A stretch of 19,463 nucleotides of DNA, taken from an uncultured Treponema sp. GTDB lineage: Bacteria; Spirochaetota; Spirochaetia; Treponematales; Treponemataceae. Positions 8,170 to 15,799 of this stretch are shown piece by piece. Numbering within the stretch: the stretch's first letter is position 1; each line of letters opens with the position of its first letter. The position numbers and the translations under genes were made by a program. Under the pieces are notes generated by a model. That model was given only the letters and a program-made list of their open reading frames with translations, did no database searches and had not been told where the DNA came from. The stretch spans positions 1 to 19,463 of the forward strand of contig CAMOEE010000017.1 of the NCBI GenBank assembly GCA_946611835.1, given 5' to 3'.

Positions 8170-8334
8170 GGGCACCCCCGCCCAAGGGCGGGCCGGGCTA
8201 TCCGCCATTCCGTGCCTTCGCACTCCATTCCTCCGTGCTGTCATTGCCGCATCGACTGCGGCAATCCCATCACTACGGAACGCCTCTGCCTGCCTGACGG
8301 CAGTCAGGGCGTGGCTACTATCCCTGGTGCGGCA
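8170..8334. repeat. GC-rich multi-hairpin intergenic element
   Basis: This fills the spacer between the two pectin esterase genes and differs sharply in composition from the AT-rich DNA beside it. It contains perfect hairpins: CCCGCCC/GGGCGGG (8177-8183, 8186-8192), GTGC/GCAC (8212-8215, 8220-8223), ATTGCCGC/GCGGCAAT (8243-8250, 8258-8265) and CTGCC/GGCAG (8290-8294, 8299-8303). TTCCGT (8208-8213) can also pair with ACGGAA (8275-8280). GCACC near the left end (8172-8176) is complementary to GGTGC near the right (8326-8330). It has no coding frame I can support and no T-tract, so it is not a normal terminator. It looks like a dispersed REP-like or palindromic repeat element; no second copy is present in this window. 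Confidence 0.55.
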
Positions 8335-10380
8335 TTACTGAACAAGACCTTCGATTACGACATCTCCCACCATGATGCAGCGGCTTGCATTTGTGTCTGC
8401 GCTCTTCATGTAAGGATAGACTCGGACGGTCAGCGTTTTTCCTGCGATGCTCATTGCCATGTCGGCTTCTGAAGCAACGGTTGCAAGGCAGTCCTTGGCA
8501 TCTGCGCTTGTCGCTCCGTCTTTGTCCAAAGCCGTTCCCATTCCGCCCTGAACAATCGTTACAGGTGAAGAGAAGTCGTCATTTGTTGAATAAAGGACAT
8601 CCCACTTCATGTTTCCGGTTCCGCTTGTGGCAAGCTGAAGTGTAATTTGATTTACAAGTACATTTGCACTTCCTGCAGGAAGTTTGAACTCAATGTACAT
8701 GTCGTCGGTCTTTTCTCCAGGCCAGCCTTCGCTCTTGTTTGAGCAGAATCTTGAGCGGTACTTGCTGTTTACATAGTCAGCCTTAGCCGTAGATTCCTTT
8801 AGTCCGCTTGAAATTGTTGCTACACTCGGAGAAACAGTGCCTTCAGGGTCTACATTCGCCGTGTAGCAGACAGCCTTGCTTGAGTCAATCATAGGCCATG
8901 TGACCGTGTAGTCGGTTCCGCCTTCTGTCTTCTGTTTTCCGGCACCTGTGAGGGCTACAAGGAGAATATTTCCGCTCAAAGAACCCACAGGGCTGTTTCC
9001 GAAGTCTGGAGTGATAGAAGTGTGAGTAACCTGAAGGTTGTAGTTGTAGTCAGTAACAGCTGTAGGCTCGAATTTTATGTAGACATCGTCACCGAAATAG
9101 TCAGCAGTCGTATCGATTTCAAGTGTTTTTGCAAAACCGTCGCTTTCAGAAAGGCTTACAGTATAGCCCTTAGGTGCAGTAATCGTAATTTTTCCGCTTG
9201 TTGCGTTGAAAGCTGAAACCTTGAAAGACTTAACGGCATTGTTTCCCGGATACATGCGGCCAAAATCAAGGCTGGAAGTATCCACAAGGATTCTTGAGTC
9301 CGGTGTCTGCAAGTGTGAGGTAAGCTCGGAAAGTGAAGAAATCTCCTTCATTGCAGTAACAGCAAGTTCGCAGATTTTAAGGGCGCCCAATGTACGGACA
9401 TGGGTGTTGTCTGTCGGCCAGTAAACGAATTTGTGTTTGTTAGCGGCCACAGCAGTGTTTACATAGGCTCTGGTAAGAGAAGTAATGTCTACAAAAGCGA
9501 CATCATTGGCCTCGGCAATTTCCTTGGCTGCTTCTGCATAGTTACCGCGGGCTGCACTTTCGTCGCTGTAGGCTGTCGTGAGGTTGTGTGCACCTTTTTC
9601 CGTGATTTCTCCGTTCGACACATCGCAGCGGACGAAAGGACTGAAAATGACCGGTGTTCCACCAAGAGCTTTTGTTTCATCAATGTACTTCTGCAAAAAG
9701 TCCTTGTAGGTTCCGTTGTCAGGAGCAGTTGATGGGTCGTATGAATCGATTACATTGCTTTCTTTCGTGTATGTGACATCCGCCCAGCCGTCTGGATTTT
9801 CCTTTGCGAATGTGGCGTAGTTCATGAAGGTCGAGCCGTTGCCTGAATATTTCTGGTCGTTGTGGCCGAAGTTCACGAAGACATAAGTTTTCTTTCCAGC
9901 GTTTTTTCTTTCTTCAAGAATTTCCTTGATTTTGTTCCAGCGACCGTCTTCGTAGTAGAAAGACTTCGAGCTTCGTCCGCCGTTTGAATATGCATTGTTC
10001 ACATAAACGCCGGTGTCAAAGTAGAACTGCAAGACCTGTCCCCAGCCGGTCTCGTCACCCTCGGCCGCTGAATAAGTGCGCATGATTGAGTCGCCGCACA
10101 TGACTATCTGAATGTCTGCGTTCTCGTCGCTTTCGGCAGTCACGGTAGAAGTTTTTTCGCCGGTCACATCCACATAATCTGAATCATCGGAATCATCATC
10201 TCCGCCAGTTTTGCTTGGATCATCCTCATCAATCTGCTCATTTGTCAGCCCGGTTCCAGAAGAGTCATCCCCTGAATCATTTGAGCACGAAGCAAACATT
10301 CCGCCCATACCGATAAGGGCAAAGGCAGAAAGAGCAAGAAGACTTTTTTTGAATTTTTTTGCTTCAAAAATCCTTTTCAT
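8335..10380 (-). CDS. SGNH/GDSL esterase lipoprotein, rhamnogalacturonan acetylesterase-like (CE12)
   Basis: A 681-residue exported lipoprotein. The signal ends FASC with the lipidated Cys at 32, followed by an acidic Ser/Asp linker to about 70. The SGNH hydrolase domain spans about 88-355: S98 in CGDSIM, G135 in NGGRSS, N174 in GHNDQ, and D324/H327 in TDNTH. This arrangement matches rhamnogalacturonan acetylesterases, which remove acetyl groups from pectin side regions. After it come an Ig/ASH-like beta domain (about 360-490) and a C-terminal beta-sandwich-like domain (about 500-681) that I cannot name; they may bind carbohydrate. The ATG at 10380 was chosen because GGAGG lies 5 bases upstream; the ATG at 10392 would put that site inside the gene. 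It is first in an apparent two-gene pectin-ester operon with the pectin methylesterase, and divergent from the LacI/AraC regulator. Confidence 0.85.
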   Translation of the reverse strand: MKRIFEAKKFKKSLLALSAFALIGMGGMFASCSNDSGDDSSGTGLTNEQIDEDDPSKTGGDDDSDDSDYVDVTGEKTSTVTAESDENADIQIVMCGDSIMRTYSAAEGDETGWGQVLQFYFDTGVYVNNAYSNGGRSSKSFYYEDGRWNKIKEILEERKNAGKKTYVFVNFGHNDQKYSGNGSTFMNYATFAKENPDGWADVTYTKESNVIDSYDPSTAPDNGTYKDFLQKYIDETKALGGTPVIFSPFVRCDVSNGEITEKGAHNLTTAYSDESAARGNYAEAAKEIAEANDVAFVDITSLTRAYVNTAVAANKHKFVYWPTDNTHVRTLGALKICELAVTAMKEISSLSELTSHLQTPDSRILVDTSSLDFGRMYPGNNAVKSFKVSAFNATSGKITITAPKGYTVSLSESDGFAKTLEIDTTADYFGDDVYIKFEPTAVTDYNYNLQVTHTSITPDFGNSPVGSLSGNILLVALTGAGKQKTEGGTDYTVTWPMIDSSKAVCYTANVDPEGTVSPSVATISSGLKESTAKADYVNSKYRSRFCSNKSEGWPGEKTDDMYIEFKLPAGSANVLVNQITLQLATSGTGNMKWDVLYSTNDDFSSPVTIVQGGMGTALDKDGATSADAKDCLATVASEADMAMSIAGKTLTVRVYPYMKSADTNASRCIMVGDVVIEGLVQ

Positions 10381-10411
10381 AAATACCTCCATTTTTTTAA
10401 AAAGAACTTCA

Positions 10412-10457
10412 CGGAAGAGCCGCCTGAAAAAAAGGGGGTAACAGGCGACCCCTTCCG
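10412..10457 (-). promoter_or_regulatory. Leader hairpin with alternative terminator-like fold
   Basis: In the esterase mRNA leader, CGGAAG and CGCCTG (complements at 10452-10457 and 10442-10447) pair with the downstream CAGGCG and CTTCCG to give a long two-part stem. Within the same segment AAGGGG can pair with CCCCTT, directly followed by a run of T's, which is an intrinsic-terminator shape. Both folds use the same AAG bases, so they compete. The segment ends about 21 bases before the GGAGG site. An attenuator or RNA-based switch is possible; no known riboswitch class is recognised. Confidence 0.4.
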
Positions 10458-10697
10458 CTCGTTTCTCAGGAAAACTATAAAATCAATTTTTAGTCCAAAA
10501 AAGATATAAACTTTTAAATTTCCGCTCTATAAACACTTTATTATATATTTTTATACAATTTTTGCTTTGAACTCCCCGTTTTTAAAATTTAACTTTCCAT
10601 TTGCAAGATGATTTTATCTTTTTAAAAGAGTATTTTATAAATTTATACTTATTTTTCAGGAGAATTTTCTAATTTCGTATTTCTCACTTGTTTTTCA

Positions 10698-10726
10698 TTG
10701 CTCTTTAACGCTTACTTATTTATAAT
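10698..10726 (+). promoter_or_regulatory. Sigma-70-like promoter for the regulator, predicts leaderless mRNA
   Basis: TTGCTC (10698-10703), a 17-base spacer and a perfect TATAAT (10721-10726) lie so that transcription would begin at about 10733-10734, on the ATG of the regulator. No Shine-Dalgarno is present in the bases before that ATG, which agrees with leaderless translation. Confidence 0.6.
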
Positions 10727-10733
10727 TCTGACT

Positions 10734-12980
10734 ATGGCACTTAAAATTTCCGAACGAAAGCAATTTTTAGCAAAAAGAAAAAACGATGGGAAGCGGGTCA
10801 CAATTGGCTTCACGGGAATCGCTGACCTGAGGCACTTTATTGCTCTGGAATATATCAGGGGAATGATGAAGGCCTGCGCGGACTACGACATCAACTTTGT
10901 GAATATGGGTGCCGCCATAAAATATTCCCTTTTCGACGACATCAACTTTCTCTCCCACTACACTAAGAATTTCAAATTCATGAAGCCCCCGCTGATTGAC
11001 GGTCTTGTCACATGGGCGGCATCCCTCTATGAGTTCATGGAAGAAAAGGCAATCATAAAGACCTTCTCCGACCTGCGTCCCCTACCCATGGTTGACATAG
11101 GCCACCTGGACATTCCCGGGGCATCAATGGTCAAAATTGACAGCAATTCGGCCATAAAAACGCTCATGGATCACCTGGTGAACGCTCATCACTACAAAAA
11201 GTTCGCTTTCATTGGAACGGACATTTCGGAGGCACAAAAACGCCGCCTATTCAATTTTCAGCTGGAATTGCAGAGGCATGGCCTTGAGGAAATACCAGGT
11301 TCCATCTGCATGATGAACAAAAAAATGGAGGCTCAGTACATCGACGAGCAGGTTGACAAGCTGATTTCCCGCTTTGACATGCACGAAAAAAGAGAAATCG
11401 ATGCAATTCTCACAGGCTCCGACATAATCGCCGCCGAGGTAATCGAGCATCTTTTCAGGCAGGGCTATTCCGTTCCTCGTGATGTTGCGGTCGTGGGCTT
11501 CAACAACTGGTATGAGAGCATAACGGCCCGCTCACCAATCACAACGATTGACCTCGTTTACTTCAAGCGTGGATACGCCGCCGTGGAGCTTTTGATTGAC
11601 AAAATCATCGACCCGGAACACAAAAGCGAGACTCTTTATTACAAGACGGACTTAATTGTCCGCCAGTCATGCGGCTGCCTTGAAAAGAGCGTCTCCCTGC
11701 TTCAGTCAAAGCAGAACCTCTCTTTTCTTAGCGAGACAGATGCCGAATCCGAGTCAATTTTGCGGGCAGAACTTAGCGATGAAGTAAAAAAGATTTTCCC
11801 CTACCTTTCCCAGGATTCGATCACAAACCTTCTTGATTCTTTCTTTGCTGACATCTACGAATCCGGCTTTGACAAGGCCTCTGCTCCCTATGACGGCAGA
11901 AACAGCGCCAGCGAGGAAGACCAGGGCCATACCCTCAAATGGTTCCGCAACATCATGCAGGACTACCGCAAGGAAAAAGAATTCGACTCGGAGCATTTTC
12001 AGAATGCGGTCACATCCCTGCGAACGCTTCTCATTCCCGTAATCAAGAACGAGGGCAGCGATACAATCTTCTTTGCCGAAAGCATTTTTCACCAGATGAG
12101 GGCGCTGATTTCGGTCTTCCAGAAATACGATTTGATTGCCGACAGGGAAAATCCCTACAGAATGAACAACATCGCCTCGCAATCATTAAGCTTTACCCAG
12201 GTAACGAGCATCGATCAGATTTTCGAGGTTCTCCGCCACCAGATGAGCGTCCTCGACATTCCCGGAGCAGTTCTTGCCCTGTCAGACGAGATGAGCTACA
12301 GTTTCCCCAGCCCCACAATCACCTTCGTTCACCCGGATTCAAGCCCCGACGCACAGAAGCTTCTGGGCCAGAAAATCAGCGAGCCTCACCTCTTCCCGAA
12401 ATGGCTTTCTGACAGCACAAAACGCCACTCAGTCATGCTTGAGGTCCTTCACAATTCAGACCAGTACTTTGGCTATGCTTTCTTCGACATCAAAAAACTG
12501 AACATGGCAATTTACGACGCCCTGCGAATGCTGGTCTCCAACGCCCTCTACACGGTCTACAAAAAAGAAGGAAGGGTCAAAAACACCAGCGTTTCGATCA
12601 CTCAGAGTCAGATTCAGAATATCATCCCGAAAATCAGCGGGGAAGAACAGAAAGGCGGAAGAACAAGAATCACGGCCGAAAAAATCACCGGCTATCTCAC
12701 GGAACACATGAACGAAATGACCAACATCGAGAAAATGGCGGAAAGTCTCATGGTCAGCAAGAGTTTCCTCAGCAAAAAATGCAAGGAACTCACCGCCCTT
12801 TCAGTCCAGCAGCTACACGAAAAACTGAAAATCGAGCAGGCAAAAAATATGCTCACGATGAACTACGAATTTTCGGACATCGCAAGCAAACTGGGCTTTA
12901 AAAATCAGAATTATTTCTCAAATGTCTTCAAGAAAAACACGGGGCTAAGCCCAAAAAACTGGCTCAAAAACAACTCTTAG
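10734..12980 (+). CDS. AraC-family regulator with LacI/GalR-type periplasmic-binding-like sensor
   Basis: A 748-residue cytoplasmic transcription regulator. Residues about 20-316 form a LacI/GalR-type sugar-sensor domain, starting RVTIGFTG, with the typical DVAVVGFNNW and a CGC motif near 313-315 at its end. A middle part (about 340-640) is helical, then GAF-like; it matches the central part of many Firmicute and spirochaete proteins that join LacI-type sensors to other outputs. The AraC-type double helix-turn-helix is at about 646-748, with SKSFLSKKCKEL and the FKNQNYFSNVFKKNTGLSP signature. The order sensor-then-AraC recalls E. coli XylR. The ATG at 10734 fits the promoter position; a TTG at 10698 overlaps the -35 element and is unlikely. 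It is divergent from the pectin esterase genes, so it probably controls them in response to a pectin-derived sugar (inference). Its stop abuts that of the convergent LysE gene. Confidence 0.87.
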   Translation: MALKISERKQFLAKRKNDGKRVTIGFTGIADLRHFIALEYIRGMMKACADYDINFVNMGAAIKYSLFDDINFLSHYTKNFKFMKPPLIDGLVTWAASLYEFMEEKAIIKTFSDLRPLPMVDIGHLDIPGASMVKIDSNSAIKTLMDHLVNAHHYKKFAFIGTDISEAQKRRLFNFQLELQRHGLEEIPGSICMMNKKMEAQYIDEQVDKLISRFDMHEKREIDAILTGSDIIAAEVIEHLFRQGYSVPRDVAVVGFNNWYESITARSPITTIDLVYFKRGYAAVELLIDKIIDPEHKSETLYYKTDLIVRQSCGCLEKSVSLLQSKQNLSFLSETDAESESILRAELSDEVKKIFPYLSQDSITNLLDSFFADIYESGFDKASAPYDGRNSASEEDQGHTLKWFRNIMQDYRKEKEFDSEHFQNAVTSLRTLLIPVIKNEGSDTIFFAESIFHQMRALISVFQKYDLIADRENPYRMNNIASQSLSFTQVTSIDQIFEVLRHQMSVLDIPGAVLALSDEMSYSFPSPTITFVHPDSSPDAQKLLGQKISEPHLFPKWLSDSTKRHSVMLEVLHNSDQYFGYAFFDIKKLNMAIYDALRMLVSNALYTVYKKEGRVKNTSVSITQSQIQNIIPKISGEEQKGGRTRITAEKITGYLTEHMNEMTNIEKMAESLMVSKSFLSKKCKELTALSVQQLHEKLKIEQAKNMLTMNYEFSDIASKLGFKNQNYFSNVFKKNTGLSPKNWLKNNS

Positions 12981-13628
12981 CTAGCTGATAAGAGAATCAA
13001 AGAAAGCCGGGAAGAGAGAGCGGATAATGCAGACCACGCCCAAAGTTACAGTGATGATTCCGAAAATCACATGGAGGGTGTGGTTGGTCTTTTCAGTGAT
13101 ATGATTCTTAAGAAGGGTGACAAGGCCGCACATCAAAATCCACCAGAGGACAGTTCCCATACCCAGCGAGACTACGAGCTCTGTTGCCTGAGTGAGAGTG
13201 AGAAGACCTGCGTCAGCGATTCCAAAAAGGGTAAAGCCAATCATGTATGCCAGCATCGAAGCCGGATTTACGATGGCTATCCCTAAGGCCACAAGGAAGC
13301 AGCTCAATATTCCCGTTGCGTTGGCCACCTTCTCATTTACGGTGGAGCTTTTTATCATGGTATAAATACCGTAAGTGATGATTACGATTCCGCCGACACC
13401 CTGAATTACTCTCATGTGAGCGTTCAAAAAATCAGCGATAAGATGAATACCAAAGGCACCGACGCTGGCATAGAACATATCAGAAACGGTAGCGCCCATT
13501 CCGGTGAAAAAACCGCTCCAGAAACCCCGTTCCAGAGTCTTCTGGATAGTGATTGTTCCGCTTACTCCGGCAGGGATTCCAAAAATAATGCCGATTAAAA
13601 GGCCTTTTATGATATAACTTTCCAACAT
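12981..13628 (-). CDS. LysE/RhtB-family exporter
   Basis: A 215-residue integral membrane protein of the LysE/RhtB superfamily, which exports amino acids and related small molecules. About six hydrophobic segments are visible, starting with IIKGLLIGIIFGIPAGVSG, whose glycine/proline-rich turn is typical of the family. Length is normal. I chose the ATG at 13628, which lies one base after the stop of the patatin-like gene and has AGGTG 6 bases upstream; a GTG at 13637 would overlap that gene. It is the last gene of the acyl-carrier/synthase operon, so its substrate could be a product or intermediate of that operon, but an unrelated amino acid is just as possible. Its TAG is directly adjacent to the TAG of the convergent regulator, with no terminator between them. 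Confidence 0.85.
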   Translation of the reverse strand: MLESYIIKGLLIGIIFGIPAGVSGTITIQKTLERGFWSGFFTGMGATVSDMFYASVGAFGIHLIADFLNAHMRVIQGVGGIVIITYGIYTMIKSSTVNEKVANATGILSCFLVALGIAIVNPASMLAYMIGFTLFGIADAGLLTLTQATELVVSLGMGTVLWWILMCGLVTLLKNHITEKTNHTLHVIFGIITVTLGVVCIIRSLFPAFFDSLIS

Positions 13629-13629
13629 A

Positions 13630-14526
13630 TTAAACACCTAAGAATTTTTTGACTTCTTCGAGCCTGTTATTGGCAGAACGACGACCGTAATCATAAGATT
13701 CATTGATTTTGTCAGCGGAATTCTCGAAAAGGGCACACAAAACCTCACGGGGACGGAAAACAAGAACCTTGCCCTCTTCCTCAAACTTCTTAAGACGCTC
13801 ATCCTGCTTGCAGTAATTCTCGTAGCGGTTCATAAGAGCATTGTAAAGGTTTGGCCACTTTCGCTTGTACATAGGCGAGAGAAGCAAATCCCATTTTTTA
13901 AAATCAGTAGGTCCGTCCCAGGGTTCCTGAGTCGTAATTACGACGAGTTTGTCGCAGCCCTGATCAAAAGCACGGTCAAAAGGAACTGAGTCCGTGACAC
14001 AGCCGTCAGCATAAGTAAGGCGACCGATTTTCAGGGGCGGAAAGAGAATCGGAAGCGAGCATGAAGCGCACACATGGTCAAGAAGAAGCCTGTTCCGCCT
14101 GATTTTCGTGAGCATCATCTCTTTTTCGTGCATGTGCTCTTCCTGGTCGCAGAAATAAATCGGCCGGCCGGTATCCGCACAGGTAGCCGCAATCTCGCAT
14201 TTTATGTCCGAATTGAAGAATTCATTGAACTTGAAGGGGTTTTTCCGGTCAAAGGAGTATTTGTAAATCATAAAATGCATCTCTTTGAGGATGCCGTCAC
14301 GCCAGAGGGCGCCGTTTTTATGAGTCTTCTGCCTGATTGATTCCGGGGAAAGAACCTGCTTCAAGCGGCCTTTCTGCCCCGTGACATAATTGAGGGCTGC
14401 ATGAGCACCAGCTGAGACACCGATAACATAGTCAAAATGAAGCTCGTTTTCCATGAAAACATCGAGAATTCCTGCTGTATAAAGCCCTTTTCGTGAGCCG
14501 CCTTCCAAAACAAGTCCGTATTTCAT
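13630..14526 (-). CDS. Patatin-like phospholipase
   Basis: A 298-residue patatin-family lipid acyl hydrolase with a Ser-Asp dyad. The oxyanion-hole glycine motif is GGSRKG (9-14), the nucleophile is S38 in GVSAGA, and the partner is D174 in YADGC, where the usual third residue Gly is Cys. There is no signal peptide, so it is probably cytoplasmic or membrane-associated. I chose the ATG at 14526 because AGG lies 6 bases upstream and the family starts with this strand. It overlaps the TGA of the upstream acyltransferase as TGATG, suggesting coupled translation of a deacylating and an acylating enzyme. Likely role: releasing acyl chains from phospholipid, or acting as a thioesterase-like release step for the operon product; both are inferences. 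Confidence 0.88.
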   Translation of the reverse strand: MKYGLVLEGGSRKGLYTAGILDVFMENELHFDYVIGVSAGAHAALNYVTGQKGRLKQVLSPESIRQKTHKNGALWRDGILKEMHFMIYKYSFDRKNPFKFNEFFNSDIKCEIAATCADTGRPIYFCDQEEHMHEKEMMLTKIRRNRLLLDHVCASCSLPILFPPLKIGRLTYADGCVTDSVPFDRAFDQGCDKLVVITTQEPWDGPTDFKKWDLLLSPMYKRKWPNLYNALMNRYENYCKQDERLKKFEEEGKVLVFRPREVLCALFENSADKINESYDYGRRSANNRLEEVKKFLGV

Positions 14527-15308
14527 CACACACCTGCCTGTTCGCATGGACTTTTATAAGTTAAAGCCGGATCAGCCGAAGACGCAGGGGCCTTTTCTTC
14601 CTGCTTTATCTCTGGCAAAGGCGGAACGACATCATAAAGTGTGTCCGGAGATGGAAGAGTAAGAATATTATGACGGAGAGCAGCCGCTTTAAGGAGCTTT
14701 ACGCGCTCACGGAACTGTGCCGACTGATTCTCCAAATCAAGAGAAGAAGGCAGCCCTTTAGTGCGCTCAATCTTTTTGGGAACATCAACGACATAGTGAA
14801 TTCTATGACCGAATGTATATTTTCCGTCGAGACCAATGCTGACTACAGGATAACCTGTGCTGCGGGCCAAAAAAGCAAATCCTGACTTAAATTCGTTCAG
14901 CTCACCGTCCTCGCGGCACTTTCCTTCCGGGAAGATTACAACGGAACGGCCCTTTTTAAGCTCTTTTTTTGCCAGAAGAGCCCATTCCGTATCAAGATTG
15001 AAACGGTCACATGGAATGCCGTTAGCTGCCCTGCAAATCCAGTTGATGCCGGGCTTTTCATACCAGTCTTTCGCAATGACGATTGATTTTTTGCCCTTCA
15101 AAACAGAAAGAATGAAAGGCGGATCAACGATTGTCGTGTGGTTTGCGATTACTATGCATGGTTCCTTGAGTTTATTGGTCTGAATTGCCTTGTTGACGAA
15201 ATGAGCTTTCGGACGGTAAAGGACATGCATATAAAAACGCACGAGCACGATGGAGAACTTTCCGAATGCATAGAGAAAATTATCGACTGCTTTTTTTACC
15301 AGTTTCAT
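14526..15308 (-). CDS. plsC: PlsC-type 1-acyl-glycerol-3-phosphate acyltransferase family
   Basis: A 260-residue membrane-associated acyltransferase of the PlsC/LPLAT family. Catalytic block I is NHTTIVD (N56, H57, D62) and block III is FPEGKCRE (126-133); a hydrophobic N-terminal segment lies at about 11-31. PlsC itself acylates lysophosphatidic acid in phospholipid synthesis, but family members in secondary lipid clusters acylate other acceptors. A proline/alanine-rich C-terminal tail of about 40 residues is longer than the core needs. The start has GGAGA about 11 bases upstream, a long spacing. It lies between fabZ (32-base gap) and the patatin-like gene (TGATG overlap), so it probably takes acyl groups made by this operon. 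The family is firm; the acceptor is unknown. Confidence 0.85.
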   Translation of the reverse strand: MKLVKKAVDNFLYAFGKFSIVLVRFYMHVLYRPKAHFVNKAIQTNKLKEPCIVIANHTTIVDPPFILSVLKGKKSIVIAKDWYEKPGINWICRAANGIPCDRFNLDTEWALLAKKELKKGRSVVIFPEGKCREDGELNEFKSGFAFLARSTGYPVVSIGLDGKYTFGHRIHYVVDVPKKIERTKGLPSSLDLENQSAQFRERVKLLKAAALRHNILTLPSPDTLYDVVPPLPEIKQEEKAPASSADPALTYKSPCEQAGV

Positions 15309-15340
15309 TCAGCAAAAATCTCCATTTTAACCGCCAGAAA

Positions 15341-15787
15341 CTAGCGATCTCCAAGAGAAGATTTTGGAATAGTGGTGAATGTGAGGCTTCCTTTTGCAAA
15401 AACCTGGTCGTTTACCTTTACGACAGCATCGAAGCCAACGAGAACTCCGCCACCCCGGGTTTTGTTAACGGTGATGACAAGCTGGTCACCTGGAATCACA
15501 GGCTTAACGAATTTGAAGCCGTCAATTTTTAGAAGGACATACAGGTTCTCTTCAAGAGCCTTTTCGTCCTTTTCGATTACGAGAGAACAAAGCTGGGCAC
15601 AGCTCTCAACGATGAGAACGCCCGGCATAATAGGAGTACCGGGAAAATGGCCCATAAAATAAGGCTCGTTGACACTAACATTCTTGATGCCTGTGGCAGA
15701 CTCGCCCGGTTTTAATTCAAGAACCCGCTCAATCATCTGAAATGGCGGTCTCTGAGCAATTTTTTCGCTGATTTCAAAGATGTTCAT
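15341..15787 (-). CDS. fabZ: 3-hydroxyacyl-ACP dehydratase (FabZ)
   Basis: A 148-residue hot-dog-fold dehydratase that converts 3-hydroxyacyl-ACP to trans-2-enoyl-ACP. The catalytic His is H47 in GHFPGTPIMPG and the catalytic Glu is E61 in VLIVESCAQ, the standard FabZ pair. Length and the RPPFQMIERV start are normal for FabZ. AGGAG lies about 5 bases before the ATG. It follows fabG by 12 bases and precedes plsC by 32, in the middle of the operon. With the ketosynthase and ketoreductase it completes the chain-extension steps up to the enoyl product. No enoyl reductase is visible here, so either that step is supplied elsewhere or double bonds are kept. Confidence 0.93.
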   Translation of the reverse strand: MNIFEISEKIAQRPPFQMIERVLELKPGESATGIKNVSVNEPYFMGHFPGTPIMPGVLIVESCAQLCSLVIEKDEKALEENLYVLLKIDGFKFVKPVIPGDQLVITVNKTRGGGVLVGFDAVVKVNDQVFAKGSLTFTTIPKSSLGDR

Positions 15788-15799
15788 AATGCTCCTACC

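Larger units (their letters stand above)
10381..10733. other. Divergent intergenic region, 353 bases
   Basis: AT-rich region between the SGNH esterase and the regulator, holding the control signals of both. From left to right: the esterase ribosome-binding site (GGAGG on the minus strand, complement at 10386-10390), a hairpin-forming leader (10412-10457), an AT-rich stretch with several TATA-like sequences from about 10500 to 10560 in which I cannot single out one promoter for the esterase, and the regulator promoter (10698-10726). The octamer TTCCGCTC occurs twice in direct orientation (10453-10460 and 10520-10527) and could be part of an operator. AGGAGA at 10658-10663 has no start codon at a suitable distance. 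No convincing small gene was seen. Confidence 0.6.

Noticed and set aside
7823..8341. Open frame of 172 codons on the + strand across the pectinesterase signal region and the GC-rich spacer
   Set aside because: It is opposite the well-supported lipoprotein start and runs through a hairpin-rich element; the product is low-complexity Ser/Phe/Pro-rich and looks like an antisense artefact.
10381..10392. Upstream ATG (10392) for the SGNH esterase
   Set aside because: The GGAGG site lies between it and the ATG at 10380, which has ideal spacing and starts a normal signal sequence.
10658..10663. AGGAGA as ribosome site of a leader peptide upstream of the regulator
   Set aside because: No ATG, GTG or TTG lies at a suitable distance, and the predicted promoter is downstream of it.
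10698..10733. TTG start for the AraC regulator
   Set aside because: The TTG is part of the likely -35 element and the 12 extra residues are not expected before the sensor domain.
13629..13637. GTG start for the LysE-family gene
   Set aside because: The ATG at 13628 has AGGTG 6 bases upstream and begins directly after the patatin stop.
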